From Rodentolepis nana (Eukaryota; Platyhelminthes; Cestoda; Cyclophyllidea; Hymenolepididae), in assembly GCA_900617975.1 (NCBI GenBank), contig UZAE01013449.1, positions 4,612-22,422 on the forward strand: a DNA stretch of 17,811 bases, written 5' to 3'. Shown here piece after piece: positions 9,106 through 17,775 of the stretch. Made by a program: the position numbers and the translations under genes. The notes beneath the pieces were generated by a model that saw only the letters and a list, made by a program, of their open reading frames with translations, had not been told where the DNA came from and ran no database searches. Within the stretch, counting starts at the first letter, position 1; the number at the start of each line of letters is the position of its first letter.

Positions 9106-9445
9106 GGGGGTGTGCGATGGACTTACCTCCACGTAATGCAACCTGGGAAACATATTTTCATACGGCAAAAAAGTCTATAACCTGTAGTTGATTTCTCACT
9201 TCAAACTACCATGGCTCCACTGTATGTCATATTCCAACACTTTACAGTACTCATCTCACCTTTTCTGCGACTTTGTGTCTATCTGTCTGTCTCTTTTTCA
9301 TCTTTGAATCAATCTTCAGCCCCCCCCCCCCTCCTCGCGAATTTTTCTCACTTTGATGTTCCTCCTCCCCTCTGTGAGGCCCGAAGTCAGCTAAAGGGCT
9401 AATGATAAGTATCAAAACGCCCGCCATTTGAAATAAATAAATAAA
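9106..9445 (+). mobile_element. SINE-like retroposon, full copy, sense
   Basis: Starts GGGGGTGTGCGATGGACTTACC, ends GCCCGCCATTTG followed by about four AAAT repeats. The CCACGTGG palindrome of the head is mutated (CCACGTAATG). The middle carries a run of about 13 C. No convincing target-site duplication; a T-rich sequence ending TTTTCAA on the left and ATTTTTGAAA on the right are only loosely similar. Confidence 0.9.
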
Positions 9446-9783
9446 TATTTTTGAAATAAATGCACCCAACCGCACTCACACGTGTCTCACAGCAGACTGA
9501 TGCCGCCGATGTGATGAGTTTGGGTGGTAACAGGCGAAGGATATAGACGCATATTGAATGGGTTTCAAACGTCAATGGCGTCCTCTTTAAAGAGTCTAGC
9601 ACCAATGGAGCATATTTCGAACAATCCTGAGGGCGTCAAATAGTTAACTAATTGACCTGTCGAAATTTACAGTGTAGGATTCACGCCTTCGCACTCTACC
9701 AAAAAATATAATGAATCAAATTTGGATAATGCTAACTTGTGTCAAACTCCGAGCAATTTTATAATTCACTATTAACCTACGAT
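9446..9783. other. Unique-looking spacer between two SINE copies
   Basis: About 340 bp. A 68-codon minus-strand frame overlaps it without recognisable content. Nothing else seen. Confidence 0.55.
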
Positions 9784-10115
9784 GGTGTGTGGCCGATAGA
9801 CTTACCTCCACGTGGTGCACCTTGGGCAACGTATACTCATACGGCAAAAAAGTCTATTAACCGGTAGTTGACTTCTGACTTCTAACTACTATCACCCCAC
9901 TGTATGCCATTTTCCACCATTTCAGCAGATCTCGCCTTACCTCTTATTCAACATTTTTGTCTGCCTGTTTCCTCTACATCTGTGAATCATTATTCTGTCC
10001 TCCCTCTCTCGACTTTTATTCAATTTGATGTTCCTTCCCCTCAATGAAGCCTGAAGTCAGCTAAAGGGCTAATGATAACTAACAAAATGCCTGTCATTTG
10101 AAATGAATAATTAAA
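9784..10115 (+). mobile_element. SINE-like retroposon, full but diverged copy, sense
   Basis: Starts GGTGTGTGGCCGATAGACTT, has the head with GGTGCACCTTGGGCAACG, and ends GCCTGTCATTTGAAATGAAT. More substitutions than most copies in the middle and tail, and no clear target-site duplication, so probably one of the older copies here. Confidence 0.88.
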
Positions 10116-10152
10116 TTTTAAAGTTTTGACCTTACGAAGGCCAAATAAGTTG

Positions 10153-10226
10153 AGGTCAACTGCCAGTTAATATACTTTTTTTGCCGTATGAATATACGTT
10201 GCCCAGGTAAGTCCATCGCACACCCC
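10153..10226 (-). mobile_element. SINE head fragment (74 bp), antisense, with internal deletion
   Basis: Carries the last part of the antisense sequence, AACTGCCAGTTAATATAC through TTGCCGTATG to CATCGCACACCCC, but lacks the 16 bases GTGCACCACGTGGAGG between two AGG triplets (GCCCAGG joins TAAGTCC). It begins about 40 bp past the tail of the preceding copy. Lacking the tail, it is not a simple 5'-truncated insertion. Confidence 0.88.
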
Positions 10227-12518
10227 GGTTTGATGTCCATTAGGACCGAAACCACCTGCTCTCACTGAAGTTATGTCTGTGAGCTGTCAATAATGTCTGG
10301 TTTGCTCCGTGCGACCATTTTGTGCGAATAAACAAATTTATTGCAATGAGTAGTTGAAAACTTGCGTTCCATGGGCCACTTCTGCAAGCAACATAAATGC
10401 GACCTTGGAAAAGTCTTCAAAATAATTAACTGATTGGAATTTAGTAATATCTCCTAGAATAAGTCTACTCACACTTTTCAGAATGTCCCAGTTCATGCGT
10501 GAACTTTTTTTCAGTTGCACAACCAACTCGTTGAACTTGTCGATTCCAATAGCTAGTGGGTTTAATTTCAAATTTTAATTTTCTCTCTCATAAACTCTAC
10601 GGGGAATCACAATCAGTAAGAACAAAATGAAAACCAAATTTGTAAGACCTTTCAATTATTCAATAGTACAAATAATAGGTCTAGACATACGGCCAGCCAA
10701 GGAAACAAATAAGTTCATATAAGTTCAACAAAGTGCTCATGGAAAGTTCATGTGGTTTTTAAATTACATACGTGATCCCATAATTGGCAGTGAGCAAATG
10801 ATTATTAACTTTGAGAAAATTGATTAAATTAGCCAGATTGAATTAGCCCAGGTGGATAAAATAAATACTCCTGAATCTTCCTTTTTTATAAATATACCCG
10901 AGTGATATAAGCCACTCACTTCTGTTTAATGAAATCGAGTATTCGCATTCGATACGCATTATTTTTTAATTTCACGTTCATTATTTAACAATTTGCGAAA
11001 TTCTATACGAAATTCTCATCCCTATTAGCATTGCATGAGTTGGGAATTTCGCGTAAAATGTCCAATTCGTTAATGTCTGCTGTTGTGCTTCCTGTGCAGG
11101 TAAAATGGATTGACAATCGGTAGCCCAGAGTTGAAATGTCAAAAGAAAATTAGAAGAACATCACTATTTTGGATATTTTTCATTAAAAATCTTATCATTG
11201 ATTCACCCATTTCACCAAACCAATGAGCGTAAAATATTGTATAATTATTTCTATTAAAATGTTATTCTTTTATAGACGTTAATTTGTTAAGTGCATTCAC
11301 CTTATTCACTGGAATATTTCAATACTTATAACATCTAAGAATGCATTCATATTATTAGTAATCAGAGGATTAAATTTTTTAAAAATCTAAGCACGTGTTC
11401 AGATGAGCAATACTAAATGCGCATTTTACCAAATTCAGGTAAGATTTTTACACTGTCTCTGTTGAGCAATATATTTGCAATTTAAAATCTTAAATGTTGG
11501 ATCCAATTTCTTAAGTTTGCTGAAATTGTATAATAAGTCAATTCCTATTGGTGGTTACCCTCGCTCTTTTCAGCCAATTATCGTCAACTTATAAAATTAG
11601 TCAATGATCTTTTTTAAACTTTTAGGAATACTGATTAAGCGGAGCATTTCAAACTTAAATAGTCGATCCCAAAAAAAGTAAATCTGATTTTATACTAACT
11701 CTGGAGATACATAGGTAAGAGTGATACCTACAAGTGATGATTCTAGAAGTTTTCGATATTGAACTAATCAGAGTTCTTTGCAAAATAAACGACGACGAAA
11801 ATGCTATTGAATGTAATCTTTAGTTTCTAATAATCGATACTTGGAGGTAATTTCATTGAGCGCATGAAAGAAATTTTTACATTCAAGTAACGAACCCCCC
11901 CCCCCCCCCCCCCCCCCTCCCTCCTCAACCCTCAAACACTGTGCATTTCTACTCAAAGCTATTTCATCCCTTGTCAAATTTATCAAGACATGATCGATTC
12001 ATCAAACACTCAGTATCCTTTTAAAATCAAACTTACGTTATTATTTCTCGGAAAACCATGTGAATAAAACGTAATGCTGATAGCCCAAACAAATATATAA
12101 TTAATATTTTGACAGAACGTTGATTTGATATGAGCAAATTACAACCATCAATAGAACCAATAGAAAACGGTTTTAAGTAGCAATCAGGTTAGACCACAGT
12201 TAATTAAAGTAAAATTGCATTGGTTGCATATTTGGAGTTAAAATGTAATAGCGTGTCACAATAAATAAATTTACCCGATTAATAAAATACAACAATGCAT
12301 TGGCCATTATTGGGTAATACTAAAGTATGCCTTTGTAACAATTTAACAACATATTTAATTAATATAACATTAACGGAAGTAACAAACCGATTGTAATAAA
12401 ACTAAAGCGAATGAAGTAACCACATTTAATACAACAAATTTAACTGATTTTTGAGTGAGAATATTAAATTTCAATGGTTGCTTTCCTAAGTATATATGAA
12501 CTTGTTCGTCTTTTGGTG
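10227..12518. other. 2.3-kb AT-rich intergenic stretch without supported gene
   Basis: A 77-codon minus-strand frame (10338-10571) has no motif I recognise. A very long C run lies at 11895-11917. No copy of the SINE and no RNA gene was seen. Confidence 0.55.
11895..11917. repeat. Poly(C) run of 23
   Basis: An uninterrupted run of C followed by TCCCTCC. It is the longest of several C or G homopolymers in the window (38-50, 1556-1569 as G, 5918-5927, about 9320-9332, 16166-16177). The exact count is open to sequencing error. Confidence 0.9.
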
Positions 12519-12532
12519 AAATTCTTGAATAT
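12519..12532. repeat. Target-site duplication, left, of expanded SINE
   Basis: AAATTCTTGAATAT, identical to 14052-14065. It immediately precedes the TTTATTTAT tail of the antisense element, where a target duplication is expected. Confidence 0.85.
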
Positions 12533-12686
12533 TTATTTATCTCAAAAGGCAGGCGGTTCGATAGTTATCATTAGTCCTTTAGCTGACTTCGGGCTTCACA
12601 GAGGGAAGGAGGAGCATCAGAGTGACAAAAGGTCGACAGGAGGGACACAAAGGCAGAGAAAAGGTAAGATGAGAACTGTGTGAGGG

Positions 12687-12936
12687 GTCGAATATGACAT
12701 ACAGTGGGGTGATGGTAGTTTGTATATTCGAATATGGCATAGAGTGAGGTGATGGTAGTTTGAGAGGTCGAATATGACATACAGTGGGGTGATGGTAGTT
12801 TGAAGGATGTCGAATATGACATACAGTGGGGTGATGGTAGTTTGAAGTTTCGAATATGACATACAGTGGGGTGATGGTAGTTTGAAGTGGAAGTAGACGA
12901 ATATGACATACAGTGGGGTGATGGTAGTTTGAAGTC
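12687..12936. repeat. Tandem array, six units of about 40 bp
   Basis: CGAATATGACATACAGTGGG with GTGATGGTAGTTTG recurs with unit starts near 12689, 12729, 12769, 12811, 12851 and 12898. Spacing is 40, 40, 42, 40 and 47. The second unit has three substitutions; the others are nearly identical apart from short linkers. Confidence 0.95.
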
Positions 12937-13362
12937 AACTGCCGGTTAATAGATTTTTTGCCGTATGGGTCTGTTGCCCAAATATGACATACAGTGGGGT
13001 CATGGTAGTTTGAAGTCAGAGGTCAACTGCCGGTTTATAGACTTTTTGCCGTGTTAGGGTTAGATCAACTGCCGGTTTATAGACTTTTTTGCCGTATGCG
13101 CATACACAATGACATACAGTGGGGTGATGGTAGTTTGAAGTGAGAAGTTGTGACATATAGTGGGGTGAGGGTAGTTTGAAGTCAGAAGTCCACTGCCGGT
13201 TTATAGACTTTTTGCCGTATGAGTATACTTTGTAACATACAGTGGGGTCATGGTAGTTTGAAGTCAGAAGTCAAGATGTCAACTGCCGATTAATAGACTT
13301 TTTTGCCGTATGAGAAGTGATAAGTCAACTGCCGGTTAATAGACTTTTTTGCCGTATGAGTG
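12937..13362. repeat. Mixed repeat block: trailing 40-bp units and AACTGCCGG units
   Basis: Alternates GACATACAGTGGGGTSATGG-type units (near 12984, 13110, 13151, 13236) with units AACTGCCGGTTTATAGAC, TTTTTTGCCGTATG (near 12937, 13025, 13066, 13190, 13280, 13326). Pieces are cut at different points, so the period is irregular. It is the transition zone between the first and third parts of the composite. Confidence 0.85.
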
Positions 13363-13511
13363 GGTTGCCCAGGGTGCACCGCGTGGAGGTAAGTCTATCG
13401 CAACAACTGCCGGTTAATAGACTTTTTTGCCGTATGAGTATACGGTGCCCAGGGTGCACCACGTGGAGGTAAGTCTAAATATACATTGCCCAGGGTGCAC
13501 CACGGAGGTAA

Positions 13512-13638
13512 GCCGAATGAGAATACGTTGCCCAGGGTGCACCACGTGGAGGTAAGGTGTAGTATACATTGCCCAGGGTGCGCCACGTGGAGGTAAGACC
13601 GTATGATTATACGTTGGCCAGGGTGCACCACGTGGAGG
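13512..13638. repeat. 127-bp block, first copy
   Basis: Runs from GCCGAATGAGAATACG to CACGTGGAGG and is identical, base for base as read by eye, to 13690-13816. It covers three head units with their linkers, so it is a higher-order repeat within the array. Confidence 0.92.
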
Positions 13639-13689
13639 TACCTTTTGCGGTATGAGTATACATTGCCCAGGGTGCACCACGTGGAGGTA

Positions 13690-13816
13690 GCCGAATGAGA
13701 ATACGTTGCCCAGGGTGCACCACGTGGAGGTAAGGTGTAGTATACATTGCCCAGGGTGCGCCACGTGGAGGTAAGACCGTATGATTATACGTTGGCCAGG
13801 GTGCACCACGTGGAGG
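13690..13816. repeat. 127-bp block, second copy
   Basis: Identical to 13512-13638 at an offset of 178. A further 67-bp block, 13446-13512, recurs identically at 13849-13915 at an offset of 403. The lack of differences, against many among the dispersed copies, points to a recent duplication. Confidence 0.92.
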
Positions 13817-13925
13817 CCGTATGTACCTTTTGCCATATGTGGATACGTTGCCCAGGGTGCACCACGTGGAGGTAAGTCTAAATATACATTGCCCAGGGTG
13901 CACCACGGAGGTAAGTCTATTGCAC

Positions 13926-13957
13926 ACCCCATGATACCTATCATAACGCCTGCCATT
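13926..13957 (+). mobile_element. Inverted SINE tail scrap inside the array
   Basis: After the antisense unit ends in GCACACCCC the sequence turns into the sense-strand tail ATGATACCTATCATAACG, CCTGCCATTTGAAA, then returns to an antisense head unit at about 13967. This is the only inverted piece seen in the composite. Confidence 0.85.
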
Positions 13958-14013
13958 TGAAAGTACGTTGTCCAGGGTGCACCACGTGGAGGTAAGTCTA
14001 TCGTATTCTTAAG

Positions 14014-14051
14014 AATAATTGTTTAGAAAACCAGCAAGGGTTGAGCTCCCC
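14014..14051. other. Non-SINE filler at the 5' end of the composite, with 14-bp palindrome
   Basis: Where other copies continue CTATCGCACACCCC, this one has CTATCG then about 38 bases of unrelated sequence ending in CTCCCC right at the target duplication. It includes the perfect palindrome TATTCTTAAGAATA. It may be non-templated or captured sequence from the end of integration. Confidence 0.6.
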
Positions 14052-14065
14052 AAATTCTTGAATAT
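14052..14065. repeat. Target-site duplication, right, of expanded SINE
   Basis: AAATTCTTGAATAT, identical to 12519-12532, 1533 bp away. After it both flanks differ (TTTATTT against AATTCATT), as expected at the edge of an insertion. Confidence 0.85.
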
Positions 14066-14642
14066 AATTCATTAATAAAACTTAAGAGGAGGATAATTGG
14101 TATCGAATGATAAGCCCTGAAGATACTTAGTTCTTTGAATTAAACTATAAAAGTGATTTGAACATAAAGCACACTCATTTTTAGCTTCACTGCGTGATGC
14201 AAAAAAATCGATTAAAATAGCTTAATAGGTGGGTATGGAAATCAACTGCAAGTAAGCTAATCGATTTTTTTCCTTTAAGCGGATTGTTTCATGAATGAGC
14301 CTTGACTAATCCTCAGAACTGCAGGTTGGAAATAAAGGAAGCAGAACAAATGACGTGGAATGCGTTTTTTGGGGCAACATGTCTCCGAACTTAGTCATGG
14401 AATACGCGGACAATTTAAAGGCAATCGATTATTGATTAATTAAGTGGCCTCCACACACTTGATCTCACTTACTTCACAACGGGATCAGCATCACGGCCAC
14501 ATTTTTCCGCGATGTTCAAGTGCTCATGAGATGGTTAATTTTACTTATGTTAGGGTTACGCTCCCCACAAAGTACATTGTCTGATGGAAAAAAACGTTAA
14601 ATGGCATTAAAAAACCTTCAAATAAATATTCTCATTTAACTA
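14066..14642. other. Intergenic stretch holding an imperfect hairpin
   Basis: No gene supported. The only structure noted is the inverted repeat at 14201-14271, listed separately. Confidence 0.55.
14201..14271. repeat. Imperfect hairpin, 14 + 5 paired bases
   Basis: AAAAAAATCGATTA (14201-14214) is the exact reverse complement of 14258-14271, and GCTTA (14220-14224) pairs with TAAGC (14253-14257). A five-base bulge and a 28-base loop complete it. It is unrelated to the SINE. Confidence 0.75.
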
Positions 14643-14655
14643 CTTGTAAAAGCAT

Positions 14656-14979
14656 GAGGTGTGCGATAGACTTACCTCCACGTGGTGCACCCTGGGCAAC
14701 GTGTACTCATACGACAAAAAGTCTATTTACCGGCAGTTGACTTCTGACTACAAACTACCACGACCCCACTGTATGTCATATTCGACCACCTTCACAGTAC
14801 TCATCTTACCTTTTTTTCTGCCATTATGTCTGTCTATCTCTTTTAGAACCGTGGATCACTCTTCCGTTCCCCCTCTCGAATTTTTCTCACTTTGATATTC
14901 CTCCCCTCTGTGGAGCCCGAAGTCAACTAAAGGGCTAATGATAACTATCAAAACGCCTGCCATTCGATATAAATAAAGG
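14656..14979 (+). mobile_element. SINE-like retroposon, full copy, sense, best-defined ends
   Basis: A perfect 13-bp target duplication, CTTGTAAAAGCAT, lies at 14643-14655 and 14980-14992. The element between them is 324 bp, starting GAGGTGTGCGATAGACTTACC and ending GATATAAATAAAGG. It serves as the reference for length and polarity of the family. The array at 12533-14051 lies upstream in the opposite direction, so the two are head-to-head. Confidence 0.95.
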
Positions 14980-14992
14980 CTTGTAAAAGCAT

Positions 14993-16378
14993 TATATGGT
15001 GTAGTTGTCAAATTACCAGGTTTTACATAAGCAAAAGTTTAACTGAAATGGAAGAAAAATGAAGAATTAAAAAAACAATTTTTAATGATTTAAGCCCGAT
15101 AGTGGGGGGGACTACTTCGTTTTTTATTCCGAGTCAAGATATTCAGGTTACGGAAGCTAAGTAATCGTATGTAATAAAGTAAAATTCAATCCGCATAATT
15201 GCATTAACCAATCAAAATTGACATTTGTTTTCGTGTTATTTGTCTTTTAAAAGTGATTAGCTTTCGTGAAATTGATGGTAATCACTTCCCGAGTTCCAAC
15301 GAGAATGCATTTCTTTGCTTTAAAATGCCAAAAAATGTTAGCCATTAAAAGTGATGTATGGTGGAATTAATTGTAAAAATAGTGAAGATAAGAGGGGAAA
15401 CGGTTTGTAAAGGGGGAAGCCTTGTAGGAAAATTCCCCGTGAATCACGCAGAGAAGCTGATGATGTGTAATAGATTTATGAAGGCTTTTGACGTGGAATG
15501 CGCCGAGATTGGCAGGAAGCGACACTCGACATGGAAGGCGATTCCACGGTGATCGATAAATCATTAATGATCAGAATAAAAGTGAAAATGAATCATAAGT
15601 CGAAAATTAAGAAAGATCACCGCTACAAATACTCTTAAACTCCCAAATTTTATCCCATATTTTAAGAACGCTCATTATGGTGTCCTCAGGAAGTGGATAG
15701 CGTAGAAGACTGACATTCTACAAATTGTTTACCGATTTTTAAAGATGTATTATGCACTATCAGTTGACTGCCTAAAACAAGACTAATAGAAAAATATTCT
15801 CCGTGAAAATTAATGGTAATCAGGATTTCAGCGTAAGTGAACCCAGCGTGCGGTGATCTATATCGCTGAAACTTTATTAATTTTTTTGCTATTTTAAGAC
15901 TGTTAGGAGTGGAGTATCATGCAGGTTCATTTGTTTCCTCCCAAGGTAGTCAGGTTAATCCTCCCAGGACAAAGAATAGCTGTCAATAAGCACTGAATTA
16001 ACGTGGAGAAGTGGTTACGGTGATCATTTAGTAGACAATTGGCGAAAAGTGCACTTTGGCGAATGAATTGTTCATTCAGTAAATATTGTACAAGACAAAG
16101 TCAAGAGTCAAATTAAGTGAGATTCTTTGACCCCTTGACATTATTCTCACCCCACACCTAACCCACCCCCCCCCCCCAACTCATTAAGTTCTGCGATCAT
16201 GATTTGACGAAAAAGCTCAGCTTTTCGGTTGCTATGGTAAGGTGATCATCTTCTAATACTTAGGTATAGCATAGGTTAAGGTGTGTGCTAATGGAAAATA
16301 TTCAGTATGAAGACGCACTTATTTGATATTAAAGTTACGAGAATAATTTCACGATCAAAGAATTATTTAAGATGATAA
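14993..16378. other. 1.4-kb AT-rich intergenic stretch without supported gene
   Basis: Overlapping short frames on both strands near 15358-15564 (about 65 codons each) show no motif I recognise. A run of 12 C lies at 16166-16177. Confidence 0.55.
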
Positions 16379-16700
16379 GGGGTGTGCGATAGTCTTATCT
16401 CCACGTGGTGCTCCCTGGGTAACGTATGCCCATAGGGCAAAAATAGTCTATTAACCGGCAGTTGACTTTTGTCTTCAAACTACCATGACCCCACTGTATG
16501 TCACATTCGACCACTTCCACAGTGTTCATCGTACCTTTCCTCTGCCTTTGTGTCTGTCTCTTTTACATCTTTGAATTACTCTTCTGTTCCCCACCCCTCG
16601 ACCTTCTGTTACTTTGATGTTCCTTCCACCCGTGAAGTCCGAAGTCACCTAAAGGGTTGATGGTAACTATCATAATCCCTGCCAATTGGTATCAATAAAT
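16379..16700 (+). mobile_element. SINE-like retroposon, diverged copy, sense
   Basis: Starts GGGGTGTGCGATAGTCTTATC, with CCACGTGG and GGTGCTCCCTGGGTAACG, and ends CCTGCCAATTGGTATCAATAA. It has many substitutions, the head stem no longer pairs fully, and no target duplication is visible, so it is likely old. Confidence 0.9.
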
Positions 16701-17189
16701 CACTTACAGTAATCCATATCTATTAAAAATCTTCCCCAAGCCTAATTAACAGTTCTATTAACTTAAAGTTAATAAGAATAAATTAATACGTTGCATAGAG
16801 ATTCTAATATTTTTCAACTCCGAATATATCAAAACTGGAGCTCTTAAAAACATTAATTTTACACAATTACTTATTACAAATTGAGGCATTTCTTCCAATC
16901 AAACCTTTCGATGCTGCACCAGACGGATTTCAATATTTTCAGTTGAACCAAGAAAAATGTGCCGAATTAACAGAAAGACAAGCGTTTTTTGGTACTAATT
17001 TTAACTATAGAATCGGGTCGAAAATACGAAATATTTAATATTTTTAAAAGTAAATTCGCTTGTTTTAACAGATTCAGTGACAATTTCGTAAAGCCGTGAA
17101 ATTAGAGCGCTTGTCGAAAGTGGACACTCACTTTATTGCTACCGAAAGTGATAAGACTATTTCATAAATAAAACCTCATAATCAATTTA
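16701..17189. other. AT-rich spacer, nothing recognised
   Basis: About 490 bp with no long open frame, repeat or RNA gene noticed. Confidence 0.55.
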
Positions 17190-17202
17190 AATGTTATAAT
17201 AT

Positions 17203-17526
17203 TTATATATTTATATCAAATGGCAGGCATTATGGTAGTTACCATCAGCCCCTTAGATGACTTCGGGCTTCACAGAGAAGATGAACACCAAAGTTATAAA
17301 AATTCGAGAGAAAAATCAGAAGAGTGATTTCTGGACGTAAAAGAGACAGATACAAAGGTAGGGAAAAGGTGAGGTGATTACTGTGGAAGTGGTCAAATAT
17401 GACATGCAGTGGGATCATAGTAGTAAGAAGTCAGAAATCAGCTGCCTGTTAATAGACTTGTTTGCCGTATGGGTATATGTTGCCCAGGGTGCACCACGTG
17501 TAGGTAAGTCTATCGCACACCCATCC
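17203..17526 (-). mobile_element. SINE-like retroposon, full copy, antisense
   Basis: A perfect 13-bp target duplication, AATGTTATAATAT, lies at 17190-17202 and 17527-17539. The element between is 324 bp, the same length as the copy at 14656. On the + strand it begins TTATATATTTATATCAAATG and ends AAGTCTATCGCACACCCATCC. Confidence 0.95.
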
Positions 17527-17539
17527 AATGTTATAATAT

Positions 17540-17775
17540 AAAATGTTGAGTTTGAGTATTTAAAATGTAATTACTATAGGTAAAGATTACTCTCAGTCTC
17601 AAACTTGGCGGCAATAACGCATATACTTCAAGAATTAATTGTATGAAAAGGTGAGTGAGATGGGTGTTCTCAACGATGGCTTTACGGACAAAATATTGCT
17701 CAATTCCCTTTATGCTCAAGAAGCAAATTGCTAGAATGTAACTTCCACACGCATTTACGCAGTAAATTGACAAAT
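17540..17775. other. Short spacer before a further SINE copy
   Basis: An 80-codon minus-strand frame (17531-17773) covers most of it, without recognisable features; it is probably chance. Confidence 0.5.

Larger units (their letters stand above)
13363..14013. repeat. Head-segment array, thirteen units of CCCAGGGTGCACCACGTGG
   Basis: Units begin near 13367, 13443, 13484, 13526, 13567, 13612, 13661, 13704, 13745, 13790, 13846, 13887 and 13967, mostly 41-56 bp apart. Two units share the shortened form CACCACGGAGG. Linkers vary (TCTAAATATACAT, CCGAATGAGAATA, GTGTAGTATACAT, ACCGTATGATTATA) and recur as groups, showing that larger blocks were copied too. Most units carry GGAGGTAAG. Confidence 0.93.
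12533..14051 (-). mobile_element. Expanded, internally amplified SINE insertion (1519 bp)
   Basis: Between two perfect 14-bp repeats lies one antisense SINE whose first 155 bp (12533-12686, tail side) are single-copy, after which sub-segments are repeated in runs. The segments follow the normal order of the element: the CGAATATGACATACAGTGG unit, then the AACTGCCGGTTAATAGAC..GCCGTATG unit, then the TTGCCCAGGGTGCACC..GGAGGTAAG unit. A normal copy is about 324 bp. Long open frames on the minus strand here (up to 180 codons at 13414-13956) simply repeat the same words in different frames and are not genes. Confidence 0.88.

Noticed and set aside
12571..12938. Three overlapping minus-strand frames of 81-119 codons repeating NYHHPTVCHIR
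   Set aside because: Translation of the 40-bp tandem unit in all three frames; there is no start context and no similarity beyond the repeat itself.
13414..13956. 180-codon minus-strand open frame, with overlapping frames of 78 and 106 codons
   Set aside because: It consists of the same words (such as STWCTLGN, LPPRGAPWA, LHVVHPGQ) switching frame from unit to unit because the DNA unit is not a multiple of three. The open frames follow from the head repeat of the SINE.
12687..14013. Regular repeats with short variable linkers suggested a CRISPR-like array
   Set aside because: Units are parts of a dispersed retroposon, linkers recur and are also SINE-derived, and the window is animal nuclear DNA.
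14930..14962. CTAATGATAACTATCAAAACG near the tail recalled a hammerhead ribozyme core (CTGATGA..GAAAC)
   Set aside because: The invariant core guanines are replaced by A and I could not place stems I-III or a cleavage triplet; the same bases occur in all copies.
14656..14979. Element as a DNA transposon/MITE with terminal inverted repeats
   Set aside because: The ends (GGTGTGCG and AATAAA) are not inverted copies of each other, and the A-rich tail with 13-19 bp target duplications fits retroposition.
14351..15502. TGACGTGGAATGCG occurs at 14351 and 15489
   Set aside because: The surrounding bases do not align convincingly, so a 14-base match by chance or a very old repeat cannot be told apart by eye.
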